DNA of 64,000 nt. Source: Marinilabiliaceae bacterium UBA5488 (GTDB lineage Bacteria; Bacteroidota; Bacteroidia; Bacteroidales; Marinilabiliaceae). The notes below the pieces were generated by a model. The model searched no databases. It was not told where the DNA came from and saw only the letters and a list, made by a program, of their open reading frames with translations. The DNA lies in the NCBI GenBank assembly GCA_002427105.1, contig DIPM01000029.1, forward strand, positions 34,324-98,323. Reading direction: 5' to 3'. Below, one piece after another: positions 9,056 to 18,952 of the stretch. Position 1 is the first letter of the stretch. Every line of letters starts with the position of its first letter. The position numbers were made by a program, and so were the translations under genes.

Positions 9056-9063
9056 TATTTTTG
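9056..9063 (+). promoter_or_regulatory. Candidate -7 box for clpC
   Basis: TATTTTTG matches the Bacteroidota -7 consensus TAnnTTTG, 74 nt before the clpC ATG. No TTG lies 17-23 nt upstream, so the -33 half is missing. Confidence 0.35.
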
Positions 9064-9137
9064 GGAAGATTTTTTGTAAAATCATTTTAGAGGATTACTT
9101 TATTTGTTAGCAATTAGAAACTGAAGATAGTTAATAT

Positions 9138-11681
9138 ATGGATTTGAATTATTCATCAAGAGTGAGGGATGTAATTTCGTACAGCAAAGAGGAAGCCGTC
9201 CGGCTGGGTAATTTGTTTATTGCCCCCGAGCATATTATGCTGGGATTATTATCTCAAGCCGGGGGACGTGCGGCACGTTTGTTAGAGAGAATGGGAGTTG
9301 ACTTTAATCAGCTTCGTCAGGCAATTGAAGAAAAAATTAAAGGAACAAAACCGGTAGAACATACAGGCGATTTGCCCTTATTGAAATCTACCGAACAAAT
9401 ATTAAAACTTGTCTATCTTGAAGCCCGGGCTCTTAAAAGTGAGAAGGTAACAACCATCCACCTCTTATTAGCCCTGCTAAGAGATCCGAACAGTATAATA
9501 TCGCAAATTATGGAAGATTTTAATGTAAAATATGAGCCCTTAAAGAGTATTCTATTAAAACAGAAACCTATTGCGCGCTCACAGATGCCCGAAGACGATG
9601 ATCAGGACAGTCCGTTTGGCGGAGGCTCGCCCGAAGGAGCAAAACCATCGGGAGCCAAAGGTTCGAGCGAGACACCTGTACTCGACAATTTCGGAATTGA
9701 TATCACCAAAGCCGCCGAAGAGGGTCGCCTCGATCCGATTGTAGGGCGTGAGAAAGAGATAGAGCGTCTGGCTCAAATACTAAGTCGTCGCAAGAAGAAC
9801 AACCCTGTTTTGATAGGCGAGCCCGGAGTTGGGAAATCGGCCATTGCCGAGGGACTTGCTTTGCGCATTATCGAGCGCAAAGTTTCGCGTGTCTTGTTTG
9901 ACAAGCGGGTAGTAACACTTGATTTGGCCTCAATAGTAGCGGGAACAAAGTATCGTGGACAATTTGAAGAGCGGATAAAAGCAATCTTGAATGAGTTGTC
10001 AAAAAATCCGGGTATTATTCTTTTTATTGATGAAATCCACACAATTGTAGGAGCCGGAGGTGCAACCGGTTCACTTGACGCCGCCAATATGCTTAAACCG
10101 GCATTGGCTCGTGGCGAGATTCAGTGTATTGGGGCTACCACCCTCGACGAGTATCGTCAGCATATTGAGAAAGACGGTGCTTTAGAGAGGCGTTTTCAAA
10201 AAGTGATGGTAGAGCCAACCTCGGCAGATGAGACTATCGAGATTTTAAATAATATAAAATCCAAATACGAAGATCACCACAACGTGACCTATACGGCTGA
10301 GGCCATTGACGCCTGTGTAAAACTGACAGAGCGTTATATTTCAGATCGTCACTTACCAGACAAGGCGATAGATGCCTTAGACGAATCGGGCTCACGAGTT
10401 CATATTTCTAATATTGTAGTTCCCGACACCATCCTGAATCTTGAAAAACAGATAGAGGAAATAAAGGAGAACAAAATAAAGGCGGTAAAAGCTCAGAATT
10501 TTGAATTGGCAGCCAGCTTCAGAGATAAGGAGAAAAGCTGCCAGGACGAGCTTGAGCGTTCTAAATCTAAATGGGAAGAAGAACTTCAGCAGCATCGCGA
10601 GATAGTAGATGCCGACAAAGTGGCTGAAGTAGTTGCCATGATGACCGGTATTCCTGTTCAGAGAGTGGCTCAGGCCGAAGGATTCCGTTTGCTTAAGATG
10701 GGCGAACTGCTAAAAGGAAGGGTTGTCGGTCAGGAAGAGGCCATTCAGAAGGTAGTAAGAGCCATTCAGCGTAACCGCGCCGGCTTAAAAGACCCTAACC
10801 GTCCGATTGGTTCCTTTGTGTTTTTGGGACCTACCGGTGTTGGTAAAACTCACCTGGCAAAAATATTAACGCAATATCTGTTCGACACGACCGATGCTCT
10901 GATTCGTATAGATATGAGTGAGTATATGGAGAAATTCAGCGTATCTCGCTTAGTTGGAGCTCCTCCCGGATATATAGGCTACGAAGAAGGAGGGCAGCTA
11001 ACAGAGAAGGTACGTCGTCGCCCCTACTCAGTAGTATTATTGGATGAGATAGAGAAGGCTCACCCCGATGTGTTCAACCTGATGCTTCAGGTCTTGGACG
11101 AAGGACGTCTTACTGACAGTCTGGGTCGTCGAATTGACTTTAAGAACACCATCATTATCATGACTTCAAATATTGGGACTCGTGAATTGAAAGATTTTGG
11201 CCGCGGTGTTGGTTTTGCTCCGCAAGGCACAGCAAGCCAGAGTGACAGTGATTTTGCAAAAGGAATTATCGAAAAAGCACTCAAGAAGGCTTTTGCACCG
11301 GAGTTTCTGAATCGCATCGATGACGTGGTAATCTTCAATCATCTTTCCGAGGCAGATATACATAAGATTATTGATATCGAACTGGCAGGACTTTACAAAA
11401 GGGTTGAATCACTTGGATATAAACTCCGCTTAACTGATGAGGCAAAGCGTTTTATTGCCACCAAGGGTTATGACGTCCAATACGGAGCTCGTCCTTTGAA
11501 GCGGGCTATTCAGAAATACCTTGAAGATGAAATGGCAGAGGTAATAATTCAGGCATCGGTAACCGAAGGCGATGAAATTGAAGTCAGCTTTGATGAAAAG
11601 GAGCAGAAAATTTCAACCAGAATTATCTCATTAGGCAAGGCAGATCCGGTTGTTAAATCCGGGCCTGAGAATGCTAACTAA
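9138..11681 (+). CDS. clpC: ATP-dependent Clp protease ATP-binding subunit ClpC
   Basis: Two-ring AAA+ unfoldase that feeds ClpP. The order is a Clp-N double repeat (about 1-145), AAA domain 1 with Walker A GEPGVGKS (K233) and IDEIHTIVGAG Walker B, a UVR-type middle segment rich in coiled coil (about 430-490), AAA domain 2 with Walker A GPTGVGKT (K570) and VVLLDEIEKAHPDV, and a C-terminal D2-small domain with the ARPLKRAI sensor-2 arginine. The UVR segment and Clp-N repeats mark ClpC rather than ClpB. A VGF tripeptide near residue 691 fits the ClpP-binding loop. It is monocistronic, followed by a strong terminator. It is likely a stress gene, but no CIRCE-type repeat is visible. Confidence 0.96.
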   Translation: MDLNYSSRVRDVISYSKEEAVRLGNLFIAPEHIMLGLLSQAGGRAARLLERMGVDFNQLRQAIEEKIKGTKPVEHTGDLPLLKSTEQILKLVYLEARALKSEKVTTIHLLLALLRDPNSIISQIMEDFNVKYEPLKSILLKQKPIARSQMPEDDDQDSPFGGGSPEGAKPSGAKGSSETPVLDNFGIDITKAAEEGRLDPIVGREKEIERLAQILSRRKKNNPVLIGEPGVGKSAIAEGLALRIIERKVSRVLFDKRVVTLDLASIVAGTKYRGQFEERIKAILNELSKNPGIILFIDEIHTIVGAGGATGSLDAANMLKPALARGEIQCIGATTLDEYRQHIEKDGALERRFQKVMVEPTSADETIEILNNIKSKYEDHHNVTYTAEAIDACVKLTERYISDRHLPDKAIDALDESGSRVHISNIVVPDTILNLEKQIEEIKENKIKAVKAQNFELAASFRDKEKSCQDELERSKSKWEEELQQHREIVDADKVAEVVAMMTGIPVQRVAQAEGFRLLKMGELLKGRVVGQEEAIQKVVRAIQRNRAGLKDPNRPIGSFVFLGPTGVGKTHLAKILTQYLFDTTDALIRIDMSEYMEKFSVSRLVGAPPGYIGYEEGGQLTEKVRRRPYSVVLLDEIEKAHPDVFNLMLQVLDEGRLTDSLGRRIDFKNTIIIMTSNIGTRELKDFGRGVGFAPQGTASQSDSDFAKGIIEKALKKAFAPEFLNRIDDVVIFNHLSEADIHKIIDIELAGLYKRVESLGYKLRLTDEAKRFIATKGYDVQYGARPLKRAIQKYLEDEMAEVIIQASVTEGDEIEVSFDEKEQKISTRIISLGKADPVVKSGPENAN

Positions 11682-11721
11682 GCCTACAGCTTATAAGTTT
11701 TTGGGTTTAATAGATTTTAGT

Positions 11722-11758
11722 AAAAAAAGAGAGTAGTTTGAGCTACTCTCTTTTTTTT
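11722..11758. terminator. Strong bidirectional terminator between clpC and TPR gene
   Basis: Stem AGAGAGTAG / CTACTCTCT with a 6-nt loop, flanked by seven A on one side and eight T on the other, so it works for both converging genes. Confidence 0.9.
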
Positions 11759-11776
11759 ACTTACAACACTATACTA

Positions 11777-12418
11777 TCAGTTTGCTATTCTGCTATTAAT
11801 CTCCCTAAGAGAAGACTGAGCATTTTCATTTCCCGGATCAATCTCCAAGACCTTTTCAAACCAAGGTTTGGCCTCAGCAAATGATTCGTTGGCACGGGCA
11901 GTAATTTCATCATACTGCTCCGGATCGGCATTAGCAGCCGAAGCAAGAGTTTGAGCAGCCTGATTAAATGGTTCGGCACCTTGTTTCAGGTAATAAGTAG
12001 TAAGCATTTTTTTCATATGCCCTAAAACCGAACTTGTTTTATACTCATCAATGGCCTTAAGCAAAACCTGCTCCATTTCAGCATCTTTACCAAGGCTGTT
12101 CAAAGAAGAAGCAATATAATAAGTTGAAAAATCGGGACGGTATCCAAGCTCAGCCGACTGCTGATAATAATCAAGTGCTTTTTCATTATCAGACACCCTA
12201 CGAGCAGAAGTTGCAAGGTTAAACACCATTGCTCCGTCGATTGGTTCTTCCTCAGGCCATACAGCAAGAGCAGCTTCATACTTTTGAAGTGCCGTCGCAA
12301 AATCATTGCTTCTTAGCGCTTCATTTCCTTCATTTTTCAACTCAACATAAGCCGTTTCGTTTTGTGCAACTGCAACAAGCGATATCAGCAACATCCCTAC
12401 AACTGTCAAATACTTCAT
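11777..12418 (-). CDS. Exported tetratricopeptide repeat protein
   Basis: Signal peptide MKYLTVVGMLLISLVAVAQ followed by four or so TPR units: an N-terminal ALRSNDFATALQKYEAAL unit, EKALDYYQQSAELGY, and a last unit AKPWFEKVLEIDPGNENAQSSL. At 213 residues it resembles the larger TPR protein at 5-6.2 kb in layout, but it is not a copy. The function is unknown; a periplasmic scaffold is plausible. A -7-like box TATTTTTG (minus strand, 12459-12466) lies 40 nt upstream of the start. It is separated from thrC by 112 bp of AT-rich DNA. Confidence 0.85.
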   Translation of the reverse strand: MKYLTVVGMLLISLVAVAQNETAYVELKNEGNEALRSNDFATALQKYEAALAVWPEEEPIDGAMVFNLATSARRVSDNEKALDYYQQSAELGYRPDFSTYYIASSLNSLGKDAEMEQVLLKAIDEYKTSSVLGHMKKMLTTYYLKQGAEPFNQAAQTLASAANADPEQYDEITARANESFAEAKPWFEKVLEIDPGNENAQSSLREINSRIAN

Positions 12419-12530
12419 AACATCTTTATTTTATTCCAAATTTTACTTAAAAACCTCGCAAAAATAACATTTTTATAACAAAAGAAAAAAAACTACAAAA
12501 GAATATAATACCCTTTGTGAATTGCAATCA

Positions 12531-13835
12531 TCATGCCAGATTTTTAATCTCTTCCTTAAGATTCGCGTATTCAGGTTTCATAGGCTTTCTTGTTCTGCCG
12601 TCAAGCTTCGGAAAATCAATGGTATAACCGGCCTCTTTCAATCCGCCGGGGATAATATCATCAATTATCTCACCAAATTTAAAAGGATGAGCAGTAGAAA
12701 CAAAAAGGGCGATATCTCCTTCAGAATACAAATCACGTGCAGCGGTATATGCCGCTGCAGTGTGGGGATCCATCAAATAATTGAAACGCTTGTAGGCAGT
12801 TTTTATTGCTTCCTTAATCTGATTATCATTAACCGAGACAGATACAAGTTCGCCTTTCAATTTATCCAGAGAGTTATTGTATAAATCATACATCCTGGGA
12901 AAATTACTTGGGTCGCCCACGTCCATGGCATTGGCCAAAGTTACGATAGTTTGGTGAGGCTCATACACCCCGCTATTCATAAATCGGGGAACCACATCAT
13001 TTGCATTTGTGGCTGCAACAAAACGACTAATCGGCAAGCCCATTTTGTGAGCAAGCATAGCAGCCGTGATATTTCCAAAATTACCGCTTGGGACAGTTAA
13101 TACCGGCGCCTTATCGAAGCCCCCGTTTTTTAGTTGGGCATAAGCATAAAAATAATAAACCATTTGCGGCAGTAAGCGGCCAATATTAATAGAATTGGCT
13201 GAAGTCATATAAACCAAGCTGCGAAGTTCATTATCCCGGAATGCGTCCTTTACCAATCGCTGACAATCGTCAAAACTTCCGTCAACAGCAATGGCGTGAA
13301 CATTATCACCGGGCGAAGTAATTTGATACTCCTGATAAGGGCTCACCTTTCCCTTGGGATAGAGCACCACCACCTCAATGCCGGGCACCTTATGGAAACC
13401 GTGAGCCACAGCCCCGCCTGTATCCCCTGAGGTAGCGGTTAGCACCATAAGCTTACGTTTTTCATTACGGTTGAAATAGCCCAGCAAACGTGAAAGGAAA
13501 CGAGCGCCAACATCTTTAAATGCCTGGGTAGGGCCATGAAAAAGTTCCAATACAAAAAGATTCTCATCAATCTTTTTAAGAGGAATATCGAAATAAAAAG
13601 CCTCCTCGACTATTTGCCTCAACACCTTACCCTCAATATCAGCATCTACATAAGGTTTGAGCACAGTAAATGCTATCTCCGCTAAGCTGTAATTCTGAAT
13701 ATTACGTATAAATGCCTCATCCAAAGCTGGAATAGATTCGGGCATAAACAGACTACCATCCGGTGCAAGTCCTTTAAAAAGAGCCTCCTTTAAGGAATAG
13801 CTCTCCATTTTTGAAGCTAGGCTAATATATCGCAT
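12531..13835 (-). CDS. thrC: Threonine synthase
   Basis: PLP enzyme that converts O-phosphohomoserine to threonine. The PLP-binding lysine is K107 in HGPTQAFKDVG. The N-terminal LKEALFKGLAPDGSLFMPE and the SGDTGGAVAHGF and SGNFGNITAAMLA phosphate/PLP loops are typical of the bacterial 430-residue class. It starts 51 bp after a phosphoglycerate-mutase-like gene on the same strand that probably supplies its substrate, so the two form a threonine unit. No T-box or leader peptide was seen. Confidence 0.96.
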   Translation of the reverse strand: MRYISLASKMESYSLKEALFKGLAPDGSLFMPESIPALDEAFIRNIQNYSLAEIAFTVLKPYVDADIEGKVLRQIVEEAFYFDIPLKKIDENLFVLELFHGPTQAFKDVGARFLSRLLGYFNRNEKRKLMVLTATSGDTGGAVAHGFHKVPGIEVVVLYPKGKVSPYQEYQITSPGDNVHAIAVDGSFDDCQRLVKDAFRDNELRSLVYMTSANSINIGRLLPQMVYYFYAYAQLKNGGFDKAPVLTVPSGNFGNITAAMLAHKMGLPISRFVAATNANDVVPRFMNSGVYEPHQTIVTLANAMDVGDPSNFPRMYDLYNNSLDKLKGELVSVSVNDNQIKEAIKTAYKRFNYLMDPHTAAAYTAARDLYSEGDIALFVSTAHPFKFGEIIDDIIPGGLKEAGYTIDFPKLDGRTRKPMKPEYANLKEEIKNLA

Positions 13836-13886
13836 ATCATTTAGTTTATTGTTAGAAGTTAAATTATTGGGACAGATGCCCGATAG

Positions 13887-15095
13887 TTAAATTTTAAAGA
13901 AAAGATCAAGAAGGTCAGCACCATCAATTTCTCCGAAAGCGCCTTCTTTAACCGATTCTTCATTAAACTCCATCACCTTATCAGGCTCAAGACCCTTCTT
14001 CATAATCATAAAAGGCACGGGCGACATAGTATGGGTGCGCAATTTACATGGCGTTGGGTGGTCAGGCAGCAAAAGCATAGCATAGTCCTCTCCCATTTTA
14101 TTAAGACCTTCATAAAGGGGTTTTAGTAAACGTCTGTCGAAGTCCTCTATCACCCTCTTCTTCAGATTAAAATCGCCTTCATGTCCGGCCTCATCCATTG
14201 CTTCTATATGCAAAAACAAAAAGCTGTGTCTCTTCATAGCCTCAAGTGCTGCTGCTGCTTTACCTTCATAATTCGTATCATGAAGTCCTGTAGCACCCTC
14301 GACATGAATCATTTCCAGGCCAGCCAGTTTCCCAATACCAAAAATCAAGTCAACAGCCGAAATAACGGCTCCCGACTCAATGCCAAACCTTTCTTTGAAA
14401 GGAGGGAAACTAGGTTTAAAACCGGGCGACCAGGGCCAGATGGAATCAGCACAGCCCTTGCCCTGAGAGCGTCGCTTCAGGTTAAGCGGGTGTTTGGCAA
14501 GCAGCTCTTGCGATTTCACAATAAGAGAGCGCAATATTTGTGCTGTCTCTTCCGCTTCGGGCGAATTTGCCACAGGCAACAAAGGCGCGACCGGCTTGCC
14601 GGGATGATCATGAGGAGGCGTACATTTTATATCAGAATTTCCGCCCTTTATCACCAGCACGTGGCGATAGCTCGTTCCTGCATGAAACCTTATCCTGTCA
14701 TTGCCCAGCTCCTTATTAAGGGCATCAATCAACACGGCAGCCTCCGAAGAGGTTATATGGCCGGCAGAGTGATTAATTAAAATATCATTTTCCAAAGACA
14801 CAAGATTGCAGCGAAACACCAACTCATCAGGCTCGAAATCAAGGCCTAAGGAAGCAGCTTCAATTACTCCCCTACCCTGGAAATACTTTGCCGGGTGGTA
14901 ACCCAGGATGTTCATGTTTGCAATTTCGCTTCCGGGATGGAAACCTTTAGGCACGGTATGTACCAGTCCGGTGGCCGATTTTCGGACTATTTCATCCATA
15001 ACAGGAGTATTGGCTATCATAACGGGGGTTTTGCCGCCAAACTCTTCAATTGGCTCATCAGACATCCCATCGGTCAGAACAACTATATATTTCAT
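13887..15095 (-). CDS. ApgM-type phosphoglycerate mutase-like protein, probable homoserine kinase
   Basis: Alkaline-phosphatase-superfamily protein of the archaeal-type phosphoglycerate mutase family. It has the metal-site start VLTDGMSDEP, the phospho-acceptor serine context HPGSEIANM, AMDEAGHEGD and LLPDHPTPCKLRTH. General annotation would be cofactor-independent phosphoglycerate mutase. From family knowledge, relatives in Bacteroides and some other bacteria have been assigned as homoserine kinases by mutant fitness work. Here the gene sits directly before thrC and no GHMP-type thrB is in the window, which favours that role. Activity is inferred from context. A -7 box TAGTTTTG (minus, 15128-15135) lies 32 nt upstream. 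Confidence 0.85.
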   Translation of the reverse strand: MKYIVVLTDGMSDEPIEEFGGKTPVMIANTPVMDEIVRKSATGLVHTVPKGFHPGSEIANMNILGYHPAKYFQGRGVIEAASLGLDFEPDELVFRCNLVSLENDILINHSAGHITSSEAAVLIDALNKELGNDRIRFHAGTSYRHVLVIKGGNSDIKCTPPHDHPGKPVAPLLPVANSPEAEETAQILRSLIVKSQELLAKHPLNLKRRSQGKGCADSIWPWSPGFKPSFPPFKERFGIESGAVISAVDLIFGIGKLAGLEMIHVEGATGLHDTNYEGKAAAALEAMKRHSFLFLHIEAMDEAGHEGDFNLKKRVIEDFDRRLLKPLYEGLNKMGEDYAMLLLPDHPTPCKLRTHTMSPVPFMIMKKGLEPDKVMEFNEESVKEGAFGEIDGADLLDLFFKI

Positions 15096-15127
15096 TAAGC
15101 TTCTATTACTAAATACTAAACTAATCG

Positions 15128-15135
15128 CAAAACTA
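15128..15135 (-). promoter_or_regulatory. Candidate -7 box for the threonine unit
   Basis: TAGTTTTG on the minus strand matches TAnnTTTG, 32 nt before the ATG. No clear -33 TTG was found at the right distance. Confidence 0.35.
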
Positions 15136-15265
15136 ACATTTTATCAGCAGTATTAAAACAGGCAAAACAAGATGTAAAAAAAAAAGACAAGGAATTTTGT
15201 TAGCTTAACTTAGGATATAATTTATAATTTAGTGCAGCAAAGCAGCACAAAATAAAGCATAATAA

Positions 15266-18200
15266 ATGTCGAAATTACAGGTTTACAGAGCATCAGCAGG
15301 GTCGGGAAAGACCTACAAGCTCACTCAGGAGTATATAATGCTGCTTTTTGATGAGCCCCTCAACTACCGCCACACCCTGGCAGTAACCTTTACCAACAAA
15401 GCTACAGCTGAGATGCGAACGCGTATTTTAAACTCACTTAGCGATCTGGCAAATCGGGAAATTAAAAATCCGGAACACCTGAAAGAGCTACAAAGCAGGT
15501 TTGCGCTTTCTGAAAACGAGGTGCGTCAAAAGGCAGAAACACTTCTTGGGCAGCTATTACATGACTATTCAAAATTTTCTATAAGCACCATCGACAGTTT
15601 CTTCCAGAAAGTAACCCGCTCCTTTGCTCATGAAATGGGACTGCCTATAGGCTTCAGATTAGAGCTGGAGGCAAAACACATTATGCTGCAAGCCATTGAC
15701 CAGTTGATACTTGAAATGGACAAACCCGAGCATAGGGAGACAAAAAACTGGCTGATAGAATTTGCCGGCGATAAAATGGAGCGGGACAACAGTTGGAATA
15801 TTTCCGGAGAAATTGAAAAAATAAGCACACAAATTTTTAACGAAACATATCAGGCAAGTGCCACACTTCTAAGTCGGCAGCTAAAAGACAAGCGCTATTT
15901 ATCAACATATAAGAATGCTCTATGGGAGATCTGCGACAATGTTGACAAGCAGATTTCAGAAATAGGCATGCAGGGTTTAACACTTATCAGCCATTATAAA
16001 TTAGACATATCAGAGGATTTTAGCGGGAAGAGCCGTAGTAAAGTGAAGGTTTTTGAAAGAATGGCAAATCTCGAAAATCATTTGGAGCTTGAGAAGTTTG
16101 CTAAACTTCTTGACGGCGCAGACGAATGGACTCGCAAAGACAATAAGCCCGAAAAGAATATGGCTATAACAGAGGCCTATTACAGTGGACTGCATGCTTT
16201 GCTTGTTAAGGCGGCAGAGATTATTGAGCAAAAAAGCAAAGATTACCACACTGCCAAGTCCATATTAAAGCAGTTAAATGCTTTGGGCTTGATACAGGAT
16301 GTTTATGAGAACATGATGAAAATCAGTCGCGAGCAAAATGTGTTTATGATTTCCGGCACGAATTATCTTCTGGCACGAATCATTGACGACAACGATACTC
16401 CTTTTATCTATGAAAAAACAGGAACTCGCTATTCTAATTTTATGATTGATGAGTTTCAGGACACTTCAGCCTTACAATATAAAAACTTCATACCCTTAGT
16501 ACGGGACTCGCTGGCATCGGGAAAGCATTCTTTGATTGTTGGAGATGTAAAACAGGCCATATACAGGTGGCGTAATTCTGACTGGAATCTTCTGGCTGAT
16601 GCTGTTGAAAGGGACTATAGCACTTATGGCGTTGATATTGAAACCTTAGACACCAACTGGAGAAGCAGTCCTGATATTATTAAGTTTAACAACAGCTTTT
16701 TCACCTTAGCCGCCGGCACCTTGCAGCAGCAATTCAACCGACTTATTCCGGATGATATATCAAATCAGCCCCACATTATGACAATGCAATCAAAAATCAG
16801 CAAAGCCTATTTCGATGTAGTCCAAAAACATTCACCCAAAAAGAGCGAGCTGGGAGGTGACGTTTATATCAAAGTAATTGAAGCTTCAATAAAAGAAGAC
16901 TTCATGGAGGAGGCCATTGGCACTGCCATATCACGTATTGAAGAGCTTTTGCGCTCGGGATTTGAGCCATCCGAAATCTCAGTCCTGGTGCGTAACAACA
17001 AAGAAGGTGTTGAGATAACCAATGCCATGCTTTCGGGAGCTTATCACTCAAAGAAGGAAGCCTTGGATGTAATAAGTAATGAATCACTTATCCTATCGAA
17101 GTCTGAGGCCGTTAAACTAATTATTGAGCAGCTTAAATTTGTACGCAATCCCGACGATCAGCTTTCAGCTTCCTTTGTTCGCCTTCATATAATGAAGCAG
17201 CAACCCCTTAACAAAGACCTAAGTTCAGAAGAAAGCTCCGGGCAGCTTGATGCTTCACTTTCACTAAGCAGTTATGACAGTGAAACTGCTTGGAAAAACT
17301 ACCTCAGCAAGTTAGGATTATTGCGCGAAAAACCCTTCTATGAACTAGTTGAGTCGCTTATAGAGCTATTGCCCAATCAAATAAAGAAAAGCAACTCAGT
17401 ATATCTGCAATCTTTTTTGAGCTTATGTCTGGATTACATAAACCGGGAAAGTGCCGACCTCAATCAGTTTTTAGAACACTGGGACAAAAGAGCTTCGGGC
17501 ACTTCCTTATCGGTAGCCGACAGCCATAATGCCATACGTGTTATGACAATACACAAGTCAAAGGGTTTAGAGTTTAAAGCCGTAGTATTACCTTTTGCTA
17601 GCTGGGAAATCAACTCGCTTAGTCATACTGATCTACTTTGGTTAAGTCCGAAAGTCGAGCCCTTCAATGCAGTTGCCCTGGTTCCGGTGGCCGGCAGTTC
17701 AGTTTTAGCCAAGACTCACTTTGCAGAAGACTACCTAGATGAAGTACTCCATCAGTACGTTGACAATCTCAACCTTAGCTACGTTGCCTTGACTCGTGCC
17801 AAAGAGAGTATTAATATAATAGCCAGGGTCAGTAATTTAGAAAAAACCAGCGAGATAAAGGAAATAGGAGATTTGATATACAACTATGCTAAGTCGGCCG
17901 GTGATGGCTGGGACGCGGCAAGTATGAGCTATAAAGTTGAAAACAGGAAGCATGAAAGTCCAACGTCAGGCATCATCTCTAAGCAAGAGGGCGAAAAGCA
18001 TTTTAATGGCAAACGTGAAAAATTGACTCGTGAGAGTCACGATTTTGTTCAAATCCCCCTTGGCAAAAGGGCTCTAATTCATTTGGAAAGCGAGAATTAT
18101 TTTAACAGCGATGCCGGCGAGGCGATTAATAAAGGGAATATAATGCATGCCTTATTTGAGCGTATCAGCACAGCGTCGGATTTCGAAAAGGCTATGAGCT

Positions 18201-18550
18201 CACTGCGCTTTGAAGGCAAAATTGAAGGCAGTGAGCTTTCATATTATCGCGAATTACTCCAGGAATTGTTAGGACATCCCTCCGTCAGCAAATGGTTTGA
18301 CGGGAGCTACCAGGTCAAAACAGAGGCAGCAATACTCTCAACGCGGGAGAGGCGCCCCGATCGTGTAATGATAAACAATAGTGAGGTTTTGGTTGTTGAT
18401 TATAAATTCGGCCATCAAAAGCATCCAAATCACATAAGTCAAGTTAGACAGTATATTCAGCTTATAAAGAAAATGGGCTACGAAAAAGTAAAGGGATATA
18501 TCTGGTACGCCGGGAAAGGCGATATTGTTGAAGTTGATGTGACGAATTAA
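15266..18550 (+). CDS. UvrD/RecB-like helicase with C-terminal nuclease (AddA-like)
   Basis: Superfamily 1 DNA helicase of the RecB/AddA type for double-strand break processing. Walker A is ASAGSGKT (K15), motif II is IDEFQDTS (D395, E396), motif III/IV is VGDVKQAIYRWRNSD, and TIHKSKGLEFKAVVLPFA and LSYVALTRAKE are motifs V and VI. The C-terminus has a PD-(D/E)xK nuclease: LVVDYKFG (D1045, K1047) with QVRQYIQLI as the QxxxY motif. The 1094-residue length fits AddA-like proteins. The partner (AddB-like) is usually adjacent in this phylum, but here the next gene is a small cupin. The cofactor or complex state is unknown. Confidence 0.9.
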   Translation: MSKLQVYRASAGSGKTYKLTQEYIMLLFDEPLNYRHTLAVTFTNKATAEMRTRILNSLSDLANREIKNPEHLKELQSRFALSENEVRQKAETLLGQLLHDYSKFSISTIDSFFQKVTRSFAHEMGLPIGFRLELEAKHIMLQAIDQLILEMDKPEHRETKNWLIEFAGDKMERDNSWNISGEIEKISTQIFNETYQASATLLSRQLKDKRYLSTYKNALWEICDNVDKQISEIGMQGLTLISHYKLDISEDFSGKSRSKVKVFERMANLENHLELEKFAKLLDGADEWTRKDNKPEKNMAITEAYYSGLHALLVKAAEIIEQKSKDYHTAKSILKQLNALGLIQDVYENMMKISREQNVFMISGTNYLLARIIDDNDTPFIYEKTGTRYSNFMIDEFQDTSALQYKNFIPLVRDSLASGKHSLIVGDVKQAIYRWRNSDWNLLADAVERDYSTYGVDIETLDTNWRSSPDIIKFNNSFFTLAAGTLQQQFNRLIPDDISNQPHIMTMQSKISKAYFDVVQKHSPKKSELGGDVYIKVIEASIKEDFMEEAIGTAISRIEELLRSGFEPSEISVLVRNNKEGVEITNAMLSGAYHSKKEALDVISNESLILSKSEAVKLIIEQLKFVRNPDDQLSASFVRLHIMKQQPLNKDLSSEESSGQLDASLSLSSYDSETAWKNYLSKLGLLREKPFYELVESLIELLPNQIKKSNSVYLQSFLSLCLDYINRESADLNQFLEHWDKRASGTSLSVADSHNAIRVMTIHKSKGLEFKAVVLPFASWEINSLSHTDLLWLSPKVEPFNAVALVPVAGSSVLAKTHFAEDYLDEVLHQYVDNLNLSYVALTRAKESINIIARVSNLEKTSEIKEIGDLIYNYAKSAGDGWDAASMSYKVENRKHESPTSGIISKQEGEKHFNGKREKLTRESHDFVQIPLGKRALIHLESENYFNSDAGEAINKGNIMHALFERISTASDFEKAMSSLRFEGKIEGSELSYYRELLQELLGHPSVSKWFDGSYQVKTEAAILSTRERRPDRVMINNSEVLVVDYKFGHQKHPNHISQVRQYIQLIKKMGYEKVKGYIWYAGKGDIVEVDVTN

Positions 18551-18602
18551 GGCCATTGCCTAAGATTTCGGATTAAACAAAATACAAATTAAAAAATTAA
18601 GT

Positions 18603-18929
18603 ATGACAACATTAGCAGAAAGCGCCAAGGTTTTTTCTCCGGTAGAGAGAATCAGTTATGCAGACAACAGCGTCGTAAGTCAGCAGCTTACCAAGAACCC
18701 TTCAGGTAATATTACCCTTTTTTCATTTGACAAAGGACAGCAACTCAGCGAGCACGCAGCTCCTTTTGATGCCACAGTTCATGTTGTTGATGGGGAAGCC
18801 TCAATAGTAATTGGTGGGCAAGCTCATACAGTAAAGGCCGGTGAAATGATTATAATGCCGGCAAACATTCCTCATGCTGTATATGCCACAACTAAGTTTA
18901 AGATGCTCTTAATAATGATAAAAGGCTAA
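18603..18929 (+). CDS. Small cupin-domain protein
   Basis: A 108-residue single cupin barrel. Metal-ligand motif 1 is SEHAAPFDATVHVVDGEA (two His), and motif 2 is GEMIIMPANIPHAVYA. This family includes small metal-binding proteins and sugar- or thiol-handling enzymes, and the substrate is not evident. It lies 52 bp after the AddA-like gene, so it may be co-transcribed, but nothing links the two functions. It converges on pyrI across a nested hairpin. Confidence 0.85.
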   Translation: MTTLAESAKVFSPVERISYADNSVVSQQLTKNPSGNITLFSFDKGQQLSEHAAPFDATVHVVDGEASIVIGGQAHTVKAGEMIIMPANIPHAVYATTKFKMLLIMIKG

Positions 18930-18952
18930 ATATCACGATTTAGATTACAAAC

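Larger units (their letters stand above)
8823..9137. other. Divergent gyrA-clpC intergenic region
   Basis: 315 bp with no gene. It holds a terminator-like hairpin 30 nt before gyrA, a 10-bp dyad (8932-8959) and a consensus -7 box for clpC (9056-9063). No exact TAnnTTTG box was found for gyrA. Confidence 0.6.

Noticed and set aside
13836..13886. T-box or leader peptide before thrC
   Set aside because: The 51-bp gap is too short and has no T-box sequence or threonine-rich reading frame.
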